From NCBI GenBank assembly GCA_009809945.1, contig WTPW01000371.1, positions 229,675-293,674 of the forward strand: a stretch of 64,000 nucleotides of DNA. The letters run 5' to 3'. Origin of the DNA: Gigaspora margarita (Eukaryota > Glomeromycota > Glomeromycetes > Diversisporales > Gigasporaceae). The notes beneath the pieces are model-generated. The model saw only the letters and a program-made list of their open reading frames with translations. It was not told the DNA's origin and did no database searches. Position 1 is the first letter of the stretch, and the number at the start of each line of letters is the position of its first letter. This document shows, one piece after another, positions 46,310 to 56,537 of this stretch. The position numbers and the translations under genes were made by a program.

Positions 46310-46435
46310 CTCAATTGATTGGCTATTCATATAGAGTTACTATAATGATCTGTTACTATGAACTAATATTTTAAAAAAATAAATAATAATAAAATAATAA
46401 TAATAAATAAAATAATAATAAAATAATAAAAAAAC

Positions 46436-47486
46436 TCTTTCCAACGATCACTTGTACCAACAAAAATACCAAAATTTCCGAGAAAAAATTTTAATGAACG
46501 AACTGTAGAGAGGCAGAGAACCAGAAATAAATAAAATAGCACTTGTCGTTTAGAGGTAAAGCTCATAGACTACCTGCTGACAAGCTTAGAGTTTATTACT
46601 TACCGCAGAAGAAGATGGATGGCACTTGTCATTTAGAGATAAAGCTCATAGACTATATGCTGACAAGTTTAGAGTTTATCACTCACCGAAAAGCAAGTAC
46701 CGCCCCACTCGAAAGAGTGCTATCATGTAGCCGATTAAAATTAGTCAAGAAAAAACCTACCCTCTTTATAACTGTACAAGTGAACCTTTGGTGCCGACGA
46801 CTTTTCAAATTATTTTTTACCAAAAGTGGGCTTTTTGGCATACCCCCTCCAAAAGATCGGCAATGTTTACTCCGTCCAAATTGGGAAGGCACCGGCCATT
46901 TTGGATTTTAGGTTCCAAGTGTAAATGAAGGACCACGTGAAGATATTTTGGAGAAACCACAAGTTAGAATCTATTGCTAGAATTTTCTAGCACGTTCTTT
47001 TTTCTTGGATTTTTGTTCTTTTTGTTTTGTGTTCCTTATGTTCGTTAATTTTTTCAAGCTTGTATTTTTTCCTTGTTTTCCTTTTCTTTTCTCATTTGTT
47101 TTTTTTTCTTTTGGTTCTCGTATAGGTTTAGTAGTTCTTCACCCTTTTTTTATTTTTCCTTTTTACTTTCGTATTTTTGTTTTTTTCGTAGTGATAAGGT
47201 TTTTTTTACGCCTTGTTCTGGAGACTAGGGAAGAAAGATTAAGGAAGAAAAGCAATCTTGACAAGGCTAGCAACCACTATCCATTGACCTGAGGGAGTTT
47301 TTTCAGTGAGTTGGAGGCCCAAGGATAGGAAAAAGGTTGCTGTAGCAGATCGCATCTGGGCACTTTAAAGCAGCCGAGTAAGTCTTTATTGCAGAAAAAG
47401 AAGGGTCAAAGGCATTAGTTAGAGACTTTATTGTATGTAATACATACACATTCTTTAGTTAATAAAGGCAGGATTGCTAAGTTTAA
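46436..47486 (+). mobile_element. Non-autonomous LINE derivative with tandem 5' monomers
   Basis: Two tandem 83-base units start at 46538 and 46621 (cacttgtcgtttagaggtaa, then cacttgtcatttagagataa), as in LINE 5' regions built of monomers. The 3' end ttaataaaggcaggattgct followed by an A-rich tail matches the ttaataaag...ggcgaaactgcc tail of LINE copies 2 and 3. The GC content is higher than its surroundings. There is no RT; a 122-residue frame at 46543-46911 ends in a segment containing P-P-P-K-D-R-Q-C-L-L and may be an ORF remnant. A T-rich tract fills 47005-47215. Confidence 0.5.
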
Positions 47487-47572
47487 AAAAATAATAAAAT
47501 AATAATAAAAATAAAATAACAATAAAATAATAATAAAAAATTAAATAATAATAAAATAATAATAAAAAATGT

Positions 47573-48057
47573 CAGAGATAATGCTGAAATTAGATGATGC
47601 TAAAATCCACATGATCGCTATATAATTGGATTTCCTAAAATTTCCAAAATTGTATAACAGATAAACAATTGATCTACACTATGTAATCAAAATAATCGAA
47701 TGGGTCAGTTAGAGTGGGGTTAATTCAATACTGCAAAATTGCATCTTGATATCTATATATAAAAGACCTTCTAACTGTATCAAAATAGTGATCCTAACCC
47801 TACCTCTAAATGTGAGGCAATTTTTTTTGTTAGTAGTTTTATAGATGCTTTTTGCCTCGTGGTTAGGGTTAGGATTAGGGTCACCTTTTTGATACAGTTA
47901 GAAGGTCTTTTATATATAGATATCAAGGCATACCAACTGGTTATAGCATTCAATGTAGTTTAGATCGATTGTTTACATGATTTTCAAAAATTTTAGGAAA
48001 TCTGATGATACAAAAATCACATGGATTTCAGCATAATCTGATTTCAGCATCATATCC
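47573..48057. mobile_element. Foldback element with internal telomere-like repeats, copy 2 (fuller)
   Basis: The outer arms atgctgaaattagatgatgc (47580s) and tctgatttcagcatcatat (48040s) pair, as do atttcctaaaatttcc and gaaaattttaggaaatc-type sequence. The inner arms cttgatatctatatataaaa and gaccttctaactgtatcaaa match copy 1 at 252-500. The core has cctaaccctacc on one side and gtggttagggttagg on the other. It is flanked by (AAT)n on both sides. Confidence 0.75.
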
Positions 48058-48159
48058 AACAAAAAATAATAATAATAAAACAATAATAAAAAATAAAGTA
48101 ATAATAAATAATAATAAAAACTAAAATAATAATAAAATAATAATAAAAAAATAAAGACT

Positions 48160-48600
48160 TTAGAATTGATAGCATAGTAGTTATGCTCTAAAATCTCAAA
48201 TTGCAAAATTGCTAGTTCAAATCCAAGTAGTAGTGATTTATAGTAGGAGCCAGGAACCCAAAATATCTATAAACAAACTTAATTTCTAGAATAGGCAGTA
48301 ATCTACAATCAAATCTATAGTGATAAAAGCTGTGCAAAACCCAATTTGGAATAATTGAAGTCACAAAACATAATATGAGGCCTAAAGTCTAACTATTATA
48401 AGATACTTAAGAACTCATGGCATAGCAGTCTGAAATATAACTGCAGAGATCTTTTGCTTCTAAGTGATAGTGCAGGGAGAATGCTTCTGGGTGGTATAAT
48501 GTAAGCCAAAAAATGTTGGGTTATAATCAGTAGGAATAAAAAATAACTTCAGTTGTTAAAACACTAAAAAAATAATACTAACAAGACTGTCAAAGAGATA
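48160..48600 (+). mobile_element. Possible tRNA-derived SINE
   Basis: An A-box-like tagcatagtagttatg (48170-48185) and a B-box-like agttcaaatcc (48214-48224) sit at the spacing of an RNA polymerase III internal promoter. The acceptor and T stems do not fold well, so it is not a working tRNA. A unique body follows, and the 3' end caagactgtcaaagag followed by an A-rich (AAT) tail resembles the cgaaactgccaaagtg tail of LINE copy 2 weakly (about 12 of 18 positions). No second copy is in the window. Confidence 0.4.
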
Positions 48601-48660
48601 AAAAAAATAAAAATAAATAAAAAATAAAAAAATAATAATAAAATAATAATAAAAATAAAA

Positions 48661-48931
48661 TACTGTAAACTGCCATATACAAGACCCCCTCAGATATCAG
48701 ACCCCCTATGTACTAGACCCAGGTGTGAATCTCAAAATCTACAATAACCAAATGCAGGTTTTTTTTAAATATCTTGGCTGCCCACTATGAATGAAAAATA
48801 TGCATGCTATTTAAACTTTTCCTTCTAATAGTACAAACTCTCCACCATGTACTAGACCCGGGGTCTAATATTAGGTTTTAATATTGGTGGGGTGTAAGAG
48901 ACCCAGGTCTTTTATACGGCAGTTTACGGTA
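48661..48931. mobile_element. TA-flanked MITE with CTGTAAACTGCC ends
   Basis: The left end tactgtaaactgccatatac and right end ttatacggcagtttacggta are inverted repeats bounded by TA. The interior repeats variants of tactagaccc and agacccccta. Flanked on both sides by the (AAT) microsatellite. Confidence 0.8.
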
Positions 48932-49045
48932 ATAATAAAATAATAATAAAAAATAAAATAATAATAAAATAATAATAAAAATTAAAATAATAATAAAATA
49001 ATAATAAAAATAAAATAATAATAAGATAATAAAAAAAAACTATAA

Positions 49046-49268
49046 TTAACTAGAGGAAATTACCTCTCATATTATTTTTAGAGTTAGGGTAAAATTTTGG
49101 AATAAAAAAGGTTTTATATAATGTATATTAGATCTAAGAACATGATTCTAATTTTAGTTCTTATAAAATTTTTAGAAGTTCTGAGCATTTTTATTAAAGT
49201 ACCCGATCCTATTTACTTAGTATATTTTTGAGATATAGCACCTAGTAAAATTTTCTCTTGGTTAAAAT
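49046..49268. mobile_element. Short MITE-like segment in the microsatellite
   Basis: taattaactagaggaaatta at the left and tttctcttggttaaaatta at the right are imperfect inverted repeats. The interior contains gagttagggtaaaattttgg, which recalls the telomere-motif family. Flanked by (AAT)n on both sides. Confidence 0.45.
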
Positions 49269-49694
49269 TAGAAATTTTCTAAAATAATAATTAAAAATAA
49301 ATAATAATAAAATAATAATAATAAAAATTAAATAATAATAAAATAATAATAATAAATAAAGTAATAATAAAATAATAATAATAAATAAAATGCTCTCTGT
49401 ATTAATCTTCAAAATGAGCAAGTGGTGCGCTCGATAAAAAAGAGTAATTTCGATATAAATCAAGTGGAAGAAAAACTGATCATTAATCTAGATATTGCAA
49501 AACAAAACAAAAAATTCAATCTTAGTATACCTTGGCTACCAATAGGGGATCTAGAAGATTGGTATGACGATATGAAAGGATAGTGGTGAATCATTAATAA
49601 GAGAAGATCAGGCGAAATAGAAAAGTGTAAAAGGAGAGAAATAGAGGAATGCATAGAACGCAGATATGAGATAATAGCAAATAATCAAGGAAAG

Positions 49695-51629
49695 ATGTTG
49701 AATAGTTTGCTGAATCGTTCTCAAGACAAAGTTGTATTGGATAGACTCTTTAAAGAGAAAGAAGCAACAAAAGTGTTAGTTACAAACCCAAAGGAAGTTC
49801 TCGAAGAAACTAAAATTCACTTTGAAAGTCAAATGAGAACAAGAAAACCACAAGATTTCAGCAGAAAGAGCATTTGGGCACAGATCTATAAACCAATAAA
49901 GGGTATTCAGAATACTTGGTTTAAGGATATACTATCAGAAATCACAGAGGAAGAGTGGTATATGGTTATTGGGAGTCTTAAAGTCAAAATGGCTCTGGGC
50001 ATCTCAGGTATTACCTACAATTTAATTAAGAATGCTAGCCCTACTTCCCAAAGAATCTTTCGACAGTTTGCAAACTACTGTATTACGGAGGTGATATTCT
50101 CTAAAGAGTGAAAATGTGCACAAATATACCCAATTCCGAAGGGTACAAGTTGGAATTATAATTTGGGTAATACCAGCCCAATTGCCCTTTTAGAGACTTT
50201 TAGAAAGTGCACAACAAAGATTTTAACAAACAGGTTATCAGAGGTTCTAGTCAAGCACCAAATTTTAAAGGAATGGAATTTTGCTTGTTTGTCTGGCGGT
50301 TCAACAGAGCACCCAGTACATATAGTCAACATGGTAGTAGAAGACACAAAAGAGAAGAATGTTGAACTTTGGGTAGTGCTGCAGGATATGAAAAAGGCAT
50401 TCAACTTAGTTTCGCTTAGTATGTTAAAAAGAGCAATAGAGCAAATCAAAATACCAGACAAAGCAATAGAGCTAATTTTATCGCTCTTTGAAAACTGGTC
50501 ATCAAAAATTATAATAGCAATTGGTCTTACAGAACCGGTAGAAATGGTAGATGAAATTGAACAAGGGGAGGTGCTCTTTTCTTTACTCTGGCACAGTTTT
50601 TATGATTCTTTTCTGGTAAGAATTCAAGAGGCAAAAGAACTGGGGTACTATGTTAGTACGTCAGAACCTAAGCTAAGATCAAGGGATTATATACGAAAAA
50701 AGGAGATCAAGGTGGCTGTAGTAGCTTATGCAGATGATACTACATGGGTGGCGCCAAACAAGCAGGTTTTGGAGAAAATGCTATCAATAGCAAATGAGTT
50801 TTTTTATATCAATGATATACAAATTAATATTAAAAAATCAAATTTGATTGTGTTTAACCCAAAAGAAAGAAGCATTACATTGGGTAGTGATTCTATTTCA
50901 GATGGAAAACTGCATAACATAACTAGATTGCTTGGTGTCTGGTTGAACAGCAGATTAAACGAAAGGCAATTGTTCTTGAAAGCCAAGGGAATAGTGCAAC
51001 AAACAGTTCAGGCATTGAGATAGAAAAAGCTAACAGCCAGTCAACTGGCATATATTAACAATATGTTCATTATTTCTAAGCTCTGTTATTTGCTACAGCT
51101 CTCAAGAATGTCAAAGATGCTAATTAACAAAATTTATCAGCTGATTATTAGACTAGCAAAGAGCAAGCTAGAACTCCAGAGTACGACACCTAACTATGTA
51201 GTAACATATAGAAATATAGGAAACTTCTGGGCTTTAGAAGCTAAGTTGTTGAATAAGCAAATAACTAGTGTACACAATCATCTAAATGATAAAAGCCAGA
51301 TTAGCACAATCACAGAAATTAGAATTAAGCAAGGACATAAACTAGCTAGCTTAGTAGAGGACTTTGGTTTACATGACAATAGTAATCTAAAAATGTTGGA
51401 AAAATTGTGAAAATTTAATCAAACTATGTTGGTCTTACTGAGAGCAAAGGAAATCAATATCTCTATTAGAGCATCACAAGATAGCTGGAAGCTATATGGT
51501 ACAGGTATAGCGATCTGCAGTTTGCTCAAAGACAAAACAGTAGTCAAGTATGCTAGAGTTCTTGCGGCACATGATCTGCTTTTCTTGTCACAACTCCTTA
51601 ATGAACAAGAAAATGTACTTATATCATAG
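49695..51629 (+). pseudogene. Reverse transcriptase region of LINE copy 2
   Basis: One frame with stops at 50109 (TGA), 51021 (TAG), 51408 (TGA) and 51627 (TAG). Motifs in order: G-I-S-G-I-T-Y-N-L-I (RT1), Q-D-M-K-K-A-F-N-L-V (first catalytic region, where Asn replaces the expected Asp after Phe), E-Q-G-E-V-L-F-S-L-L-W and A-Y-A-D-D-T (catalytic pair, 50727-50738). The thumb region follows. The TGA at 50109 stands where a Trp precedes the P-I-P-K motif. The enzyme would copy LINE RNA into the nicked target. It is not expressible as one protein. Confidence 0.85.
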
Positions 51630-52177
51630 AGCCAATATATGCGATCAAAGGATAAATCTAATAGAGAGAAAGTTCCACAATAGTTTAAAGATATTGAAGC
51701 TACCGTCCTTGTAAATTCTATAACAAGAGAAGTTAAACAGGAATTTCAGGTCTTAGAAGGGAATAAATTAGCACCTGTGATTAAGCGAAAGGAGATTACA
51801 TTAGACAGTAGAAAAAAAGAATAGGTGCTAACGAAGAGTAAGAAGAATGAGATAGATATACATAGAGTAGTTGAGAAAAAAGAAAGAAAAGTACTTTTAG
51901 AAAAATAGCCAGACATTAATAAGGAGGAAGCCAGAATTAGACTAGCAGTAAATAAAGCAAGTAATATAGACAAGCCGTAGCAGCAATGGGTTCAAAAGAA
52001 GAAAATTTTTATAGTACTCCAGTGTGCTAAAAGGCAGGAGAATGATTGGGTTTTTAACATATAAGCAGATATGGTTAAAAGCTCATTAGAAAAGTGCATA
52101 GTTAAAAAGAAGGAGTTGGATAAAATTGCTAGAGCAAGCCTGACGGGGTTATTAATATAGAGAGAATAGAAATAGAA

Positions 52178-53701
52178 TTGATAAAAAGGCAGAGTTTTAG
52201 TCACTACTGTGAAAATTGGCTACTAGAGCAGTTAGATAAAAACATTAGCATAGCAGATAATTTAGTGGTTTTTTATACAGATAGTTCATTGCGCAAGGAG
52301 AGTTCAGAAAGGGAGAAGAGCTGTAAACAAGGTTTTGGGTGGATACAGGTTGACAAAGAAGAGAAAAAAATGATCCAGAAAGGGAATCTCAGTATTCAAG
52401 ATTGGCTCTTGTCAACAAGAACAGAACTAGCAGCAATTTGGGTGGTCCTATTATTAACTCCACAAGATAGCAAGGTCAAGATCTATACTGATAGTGTGGC
52501 TGTGATTCTGGAAATTAATACAAGTAAAAGATTTAGGTCAAACAAGGAGTGCTTATGGCAGAAGAACTATAATTTGTTACTTAAGATCCTAGATACAAAA
52601 TGCAGTAAAAACTTAAAAGTAGAGTTGATTAAAGTCAAGGGGCATAGTAATGATTACTGGAATGACAAAGTGGACGAGTTAGTGAAAAAAGGTCAGGAAG
52701 CCCCCTTACTTATGGTTCAGAATATGGAAGTAAGCTCAAGAATCAAATACAATATATACTGGCAAGACAAGCTAATCGAAATGCCAGTAAGAAAAGTTAT
52801 AAAGGAAATTGAAGAATTATGAATAGCAGCAGAGTGGAGAATGTTTAGTGTTCCTAGCTGGCTAGAAGAAAAAGACCACCACCATACATGGGCATGGAAA
52901 AGTCTTTGGAGAAGAATTAAAAGACAAAGTGGTGTTAGGTGTACTTCAATGCACAAAGTAAAGAAACTCAATTTCTTGATCAAGTGTCTATATAGTAGGC
53001 TTCCAACTCTTGCTAATCTCAAAACAGTGCGTCTGGACCTATATAAGAATGATATATGTAAAGTGTGTAAAAGCAATGCCAAGAAGACTCAGGAACATTT
53101 GGCAATATGCGAAGCTCAAGAAACTCTTTGGCAAGAGAATGAGAAAGTAGTAGTCAAGTTTATACTTGCACTCTTAAATGAAGANNGAAAGAAGAGCGAA
53201 GTTTNAGCAATNCAACTNCACAATTGTCTGTTTGGTTCAAGTGCGCAGGAAAGAAAGGAAAGGAGAGAAGGTCTTATAAGGGGTTTATATAAGACTTGCA
53301 CTGAGGAGAACCTAATAATGTTAGGCCTTGCAAGAAGTGATATAAAATTAATTTTGCAATTCTTTCCTCTTATAGTATGGGATTACTTTCATGAAATTAT
53401 TTGGAGACAGAGATGTGAAAAGACAGTGGAATGGAAGTGAAAAGAAGGAATCCTCTGGATGTATAAGAGAAATCAGCATAAAAAACAGGTCCCAAAGACA
53501 GGAATTTCTGCTAAAAGGAAAACTCAGAAGAGAACCTCTAATCCAAGTCATGCAGAAAGCTCTACAAACGAAGAAAAAAAGTTGAACGAGGAAGTTAAAA
53601 GAAGGAAAACAGAGCAGAAGCAAGGTTCCCTTAACCTTTGCACATCAGCATTAGGTGATAGAATATTAGCTAGTGAAAAGCCATTTTGGTGTGGCAATTA
53701 G
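52178..53701 (+). pseudogene. RNase H and CCHC zinc-knuckle region of LINE copy 2
   Basis: RNase H motifs: F-Y-T-D-S-S-L (first Asp), T-E-L-A-A-I-W (Glu), I-Y-T-D-S-V-A (Asp) and K-G-H-S-N-D-Y-W-N-D (last acidic region). A C-x2-C-x9-H-x3-C knuckle lies at 53057-53110. The tail has E-I-I-W-R-Q-R-C and a basic end. The frame is broken by a TGA at 52820-52822 and another at 53438-53440. Several Ns at 53185-53218 obscure a few codons. RNase H degrades the RNA strand after first-strand synthesis. Confidence 0.85.
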
Positions 53702-53879
53702 GCTGGTTTAACACAGCCTCTAGTTTCTGAATGATCTTAAACTAGTGCGGTAGGTTGCACTTGGGCGCCTTAGGGTAGCTGGGTGATGTCAGGCTTGCAA
53801 ATTAGGAGTAAACAAGTATATAAATTTATTGATATACTTAGAAACTTAATAAAGTACTGGCGAAACTGCCAAAGTGAAA

Positions 53880-54012
53880 AAAAAATAATAATAAATAAAA
53901 TAATAATAAAATAATAATAAAAAATAAATAATAAAAAAAATAATAATAAAAAATAAAATAATAATAAAATAATAAGAATAAAAAAATATAAATAAATAAA
54001 AAAAAATAAAGC
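53880..54012. repeat. (AATAATAAA)n tail of LINE copy 2
   Basis: A/AAT microsatellite that begins directly after the LINE's terminal ggcgaaactgccaaagtg. The minus-strand frames here are low-complexity artefacts. Confidence 0.8.
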
Positions 54013-54039
54013 CAAAATTTTAGGTTCAACTTGGCTGTT

Positions 54040-54185
54040 CTCTTATATATATTTATTTTAGTTTGTGATAAAATAATTTAAAAAAAACTGCTAAAAAAAG
54101 CTTTGAAGTATTTTTTATTCAATTGTGAAGAGCTAGAAAACTAGTATTAATAAATAAAAAGAAATATTTAAATAAATATTTAATT
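54040..54185. repeat. Dispersed repeat ('GAGCTCTTCACAATCG' type), partial inverted copy
   Basis: aactgctaaaaaaagctttg, ttcaattgtgaagagctaga and actagtattaataaataaaa are the reverse complement of parts of 43230-43410. Confidence 0.55.
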
Positions 54186-54200
54186 TTGGATTTTATAATT

Positions 54201-54515
54201 TATCGCCATGGCGATGTATCGCCACCCTGATCAGCCAATTATAATGCAGGATCAGGTATAATGTGAAATCGAAGTGATTACGATTTTTTTTCAAAAATCA
54301 GCTATAGCACGAAATTTTGCCTATGAAACCATCCCTTGAGCTCTAACAAAAAAAATTCCTCTTAAAATTTTGGATTAGAATATTTCTTTGCTAATGCACC
54401 CTACTTTAACCCTAATCTAACCCTCACCCTAACCCTAAACTAATGAATTTATTTTATTGTTTTGATTTTACATTACACCAGATCTTATAGAGTGCAATAT
54501 ATCGCATAGGCGAAA
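54201..54515. mobile_element. Telomere-motif MITE family, copy with clear ends
   Basis: The left end tatcgccatggcgatgtat and right end atatatcgcataggcgaaa are inverted. The interior, read forward, has atgcaggatcaggtataatg, tgcctatgaaaccatc, aaaaaaattcctcttaaa and ccctcaccctaaccctaaac, the reverse complement of the order at 19606-19916. Confidence 0.7.
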
Positions 54516-54600
54516 AAATAAAAAATTCTTTAATTTTTATATTACAAACAAATTATATAATATTTTTTTTATATTAATTGATAATTCGCCTATCAACTGG

Positions 54601-54616
54601 AAATAGGTGAAATGTG
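54601..54616. repeat. Left target-site duplication of LINE copy 3
   Basis: aaataggtgaaatgtg, identical to 58341-58356 on the other side of the LINE. Confidence 0.85.
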
Positions 54617-54656
54617 TGTCCACCCTATTGCTCTGTTAGTAACATTTTGAAAGTGC

Positions 54657-56135
54657 ATGACAAAAATCTATACAGATAGATTTGCAAGAGTAATGATTAA
54701 TAAAAATATTCTTAGGGGTCCGAACTTTGCCGGTTTATCTGGTAACTCAACAGAAAGTCCTATACACGTACTAAATGCAATACTTGAGGATGCACATTGG
54801 GAGAAAAAAGAACTTTGGATTTTATTTCAAGATATGCGAAAGGCATTCGATTCAGTCTCCCTTAAAATATTGAGAGCAGCTCTTAGTCGTATTAGAGTTC
54901 CGCCAAAAGAAGTCAATTTTATTTTGTAGCTTTTTCATAATAGGGAATCAAGTATAATAACAGACTATGGTAGCACAGATTCGTTTATAGCCCCTGATGG
55001 AATAGATCAGAGGGAAGTGATCTCACCCCTATTATGGCGAATTTTTTATAATCCACTAATTGAAAGAATTCAAAAAGACGAAACTCTTGGTTATATAATG
55101 GACCTAAAATTTTTAACAAATATTACAACTGATCACTTCAAAACGATCACGCTACGCCAAGCAGTCCTAGCGTATACAGATGATACAACATGGATTACTC
55201 AGTTCAAGGAACAAATGGAAAAATTAATCAAAATTGCAGAAGAATTCTTTCACATCAATGATATATATATAAATGGTGAAAAGTCAAAGTTGTTAGTTCT
55301 AAATTTAGAGGTAGAGAAACCAGACAGATATTTAAATTTCTGCAACTCAGAAATTAGAGAAGAGAGTACAAACTCAATAACACGTTTTTTAGGTATCTGG
55401 CTGAATACTAAAATGAAAGAAACTCTTATTAAGGCAAAGGCCAAGGGAATAGTCAGGGCTACGGTAATAAGTTTATACTCAAAAAAACTTACATGGGAAC
55501 AATTGGCTTACTTAAACAATGTTTGTATAATTCTGAAGCTAATATACATGTTACAAGTAACAAGGCTCTCTGAGCACGAGCTTCAGAAAATACATAGGCC
55601 TCTGTTGAAACTTATTAAAAATAAAGCGGAATTACAAGTGACAACTAGTACTAGTCTACTTAAACATAAGGGTCTAGGCAACTGTAGAGCATTAGCTGAT
55701 GAACTTTTTCAGAAACAAGTTATAAGTTTATACAAGTGACTTAATAGTACAGGTACAGAGGCTCTAGCTACAGAATTGAGACTCAGACAGGGATTTAATG
55801 ATGCAAGGATCGTAAACATAATGAGTGACCTGGAAAAAATAGATAATATAAAAAAAATATGAAAGTTTAATCTCGCATGCTTGGTACTGCTTAAGGCAGA
55901 GGAATTGAAGTTCTACTTTAACTTTTCATCTGAGCTTTGGCAAATAGAACAAGGTGGAACACCGCTAAATGTAGTGCTTAGAAAAGTTTTTAACCAAAAG
56001 ATGGCAGATGCATTAAAAAGGCTAAACTTATTTACAACGGCCCAATTAATCAGTGCAGATGGGTCCGATTTAATTACATGGTCACAACTTAAGCTTTGCA
56101 AAAGGCAGTCCAGACAAGGTAGAAAACCAAGATAG
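54657..56135 (+). pseudogene. Reverse transcriptase fragment of LINE copy 3
   Basis: Keeps Q-D-M-R-K-A-F-D-S-V (first catalytic Asp), Q-R-E-V-I-S-P-L-L-W and the catalytic pair, which here reads Y-T-D-D (55173-55184) instead of copy 2's Y-A-D-D; a single G-to-A change (GCA to ACA) explains it. Stops at 54927 (TAG), 55737 (TGA), 55860 (TGA) and 56133 (TAG) lie in one frame, several where Trp fits. The N-terminal RT motifs are missing because of truncation. Confidence 0.85.
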
Positions 56136-56537
56136 TTTATAGCCCTTGAAAATTGCTTAATAGGTGATAGAAGGAACAGAAAGCTCGTACCTGAGTATGT
56201 TATTTCTGGTTATAATTCACTAGNTTTGTCNATAGCACTTCNAGCAGTNTCACTTGATAAAAGGAAAAAAGAATTAGTTCTGGTCGAAAATAAGGACAAT
56301 GATAGAAAAATTTTTAAAATCGTACAGAAGGGTAAGGCCAAAATTCTTGGTGAACACTATTGCAATATCCCATTAGCAGATCCAAACCAATTCAAAATTA
56401 AGAAGTGCAAGTGATGTAGTGGAAATACAGCAAAAATAACAGGAAAGCTTAATGAGGAAGTTTGTACGAGCCATTTCAGTTGGAACAAAATTATAGGTAC
56501 ACTACCAAGAAGCTACATCAAGGAAGGAAAGAGGATT

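Larger units (their letters stand above)
46376..49390. repeat. Series of (AATAATAAA)n tracts separated by inserted elements
   Basis: A/T microsatellites of the forms aataataaa and aataaataat lie at about 46376-46433, 47487-47571, 48064-48153, 48600-48660, 48931-49030 and 49281-49390. Between them, with almost no other sequence, sit five different elements, listed separately; the last tract runs directly into LINE copy 2. Some tracts are probably the 3' tails of LINE or SINE insertions. Confidence 0.8.
49391..53880 (+). mobile_element. LINE copy 2, 5'-truncated, with RT, RNase H and zinc knuckle
   Basis: Begins abruptly after an (AAT) tract, before the RT domain, and ends in an A/AAT tail. 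One frame is kept from 49695 to 51629 and a second from 52178 to 53701, so a single frame change (between 51630 and 52178) plus about ten stop codons separate it from a continuous polyprotein. The 3' untranslated region has gcctctagttt...aaactag (53716-53744), shared with copy 3, and ends ttaataaag...ggcgaaactgcc (53844-53870). Endonuclease and ORF1 are absent. Confidence 0.85.

Noticed and set aside
47005..47292. Hydrophobic protein of 95 residues
   Set aside because: The frame comes from a T-rich tract that encodes Phe almost throughout; it lies inside the LINE derivative.
48165..48235. Functional tRNA gene
   Set aside because: The A- and B-box motifs are present, but the acceptor and T stems do not pair well; treated as a SINE-like head.
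53770..54029. Minus-strand membrane proteins
   Set aside because: Low-complexity translation of the (AAT)n tail.
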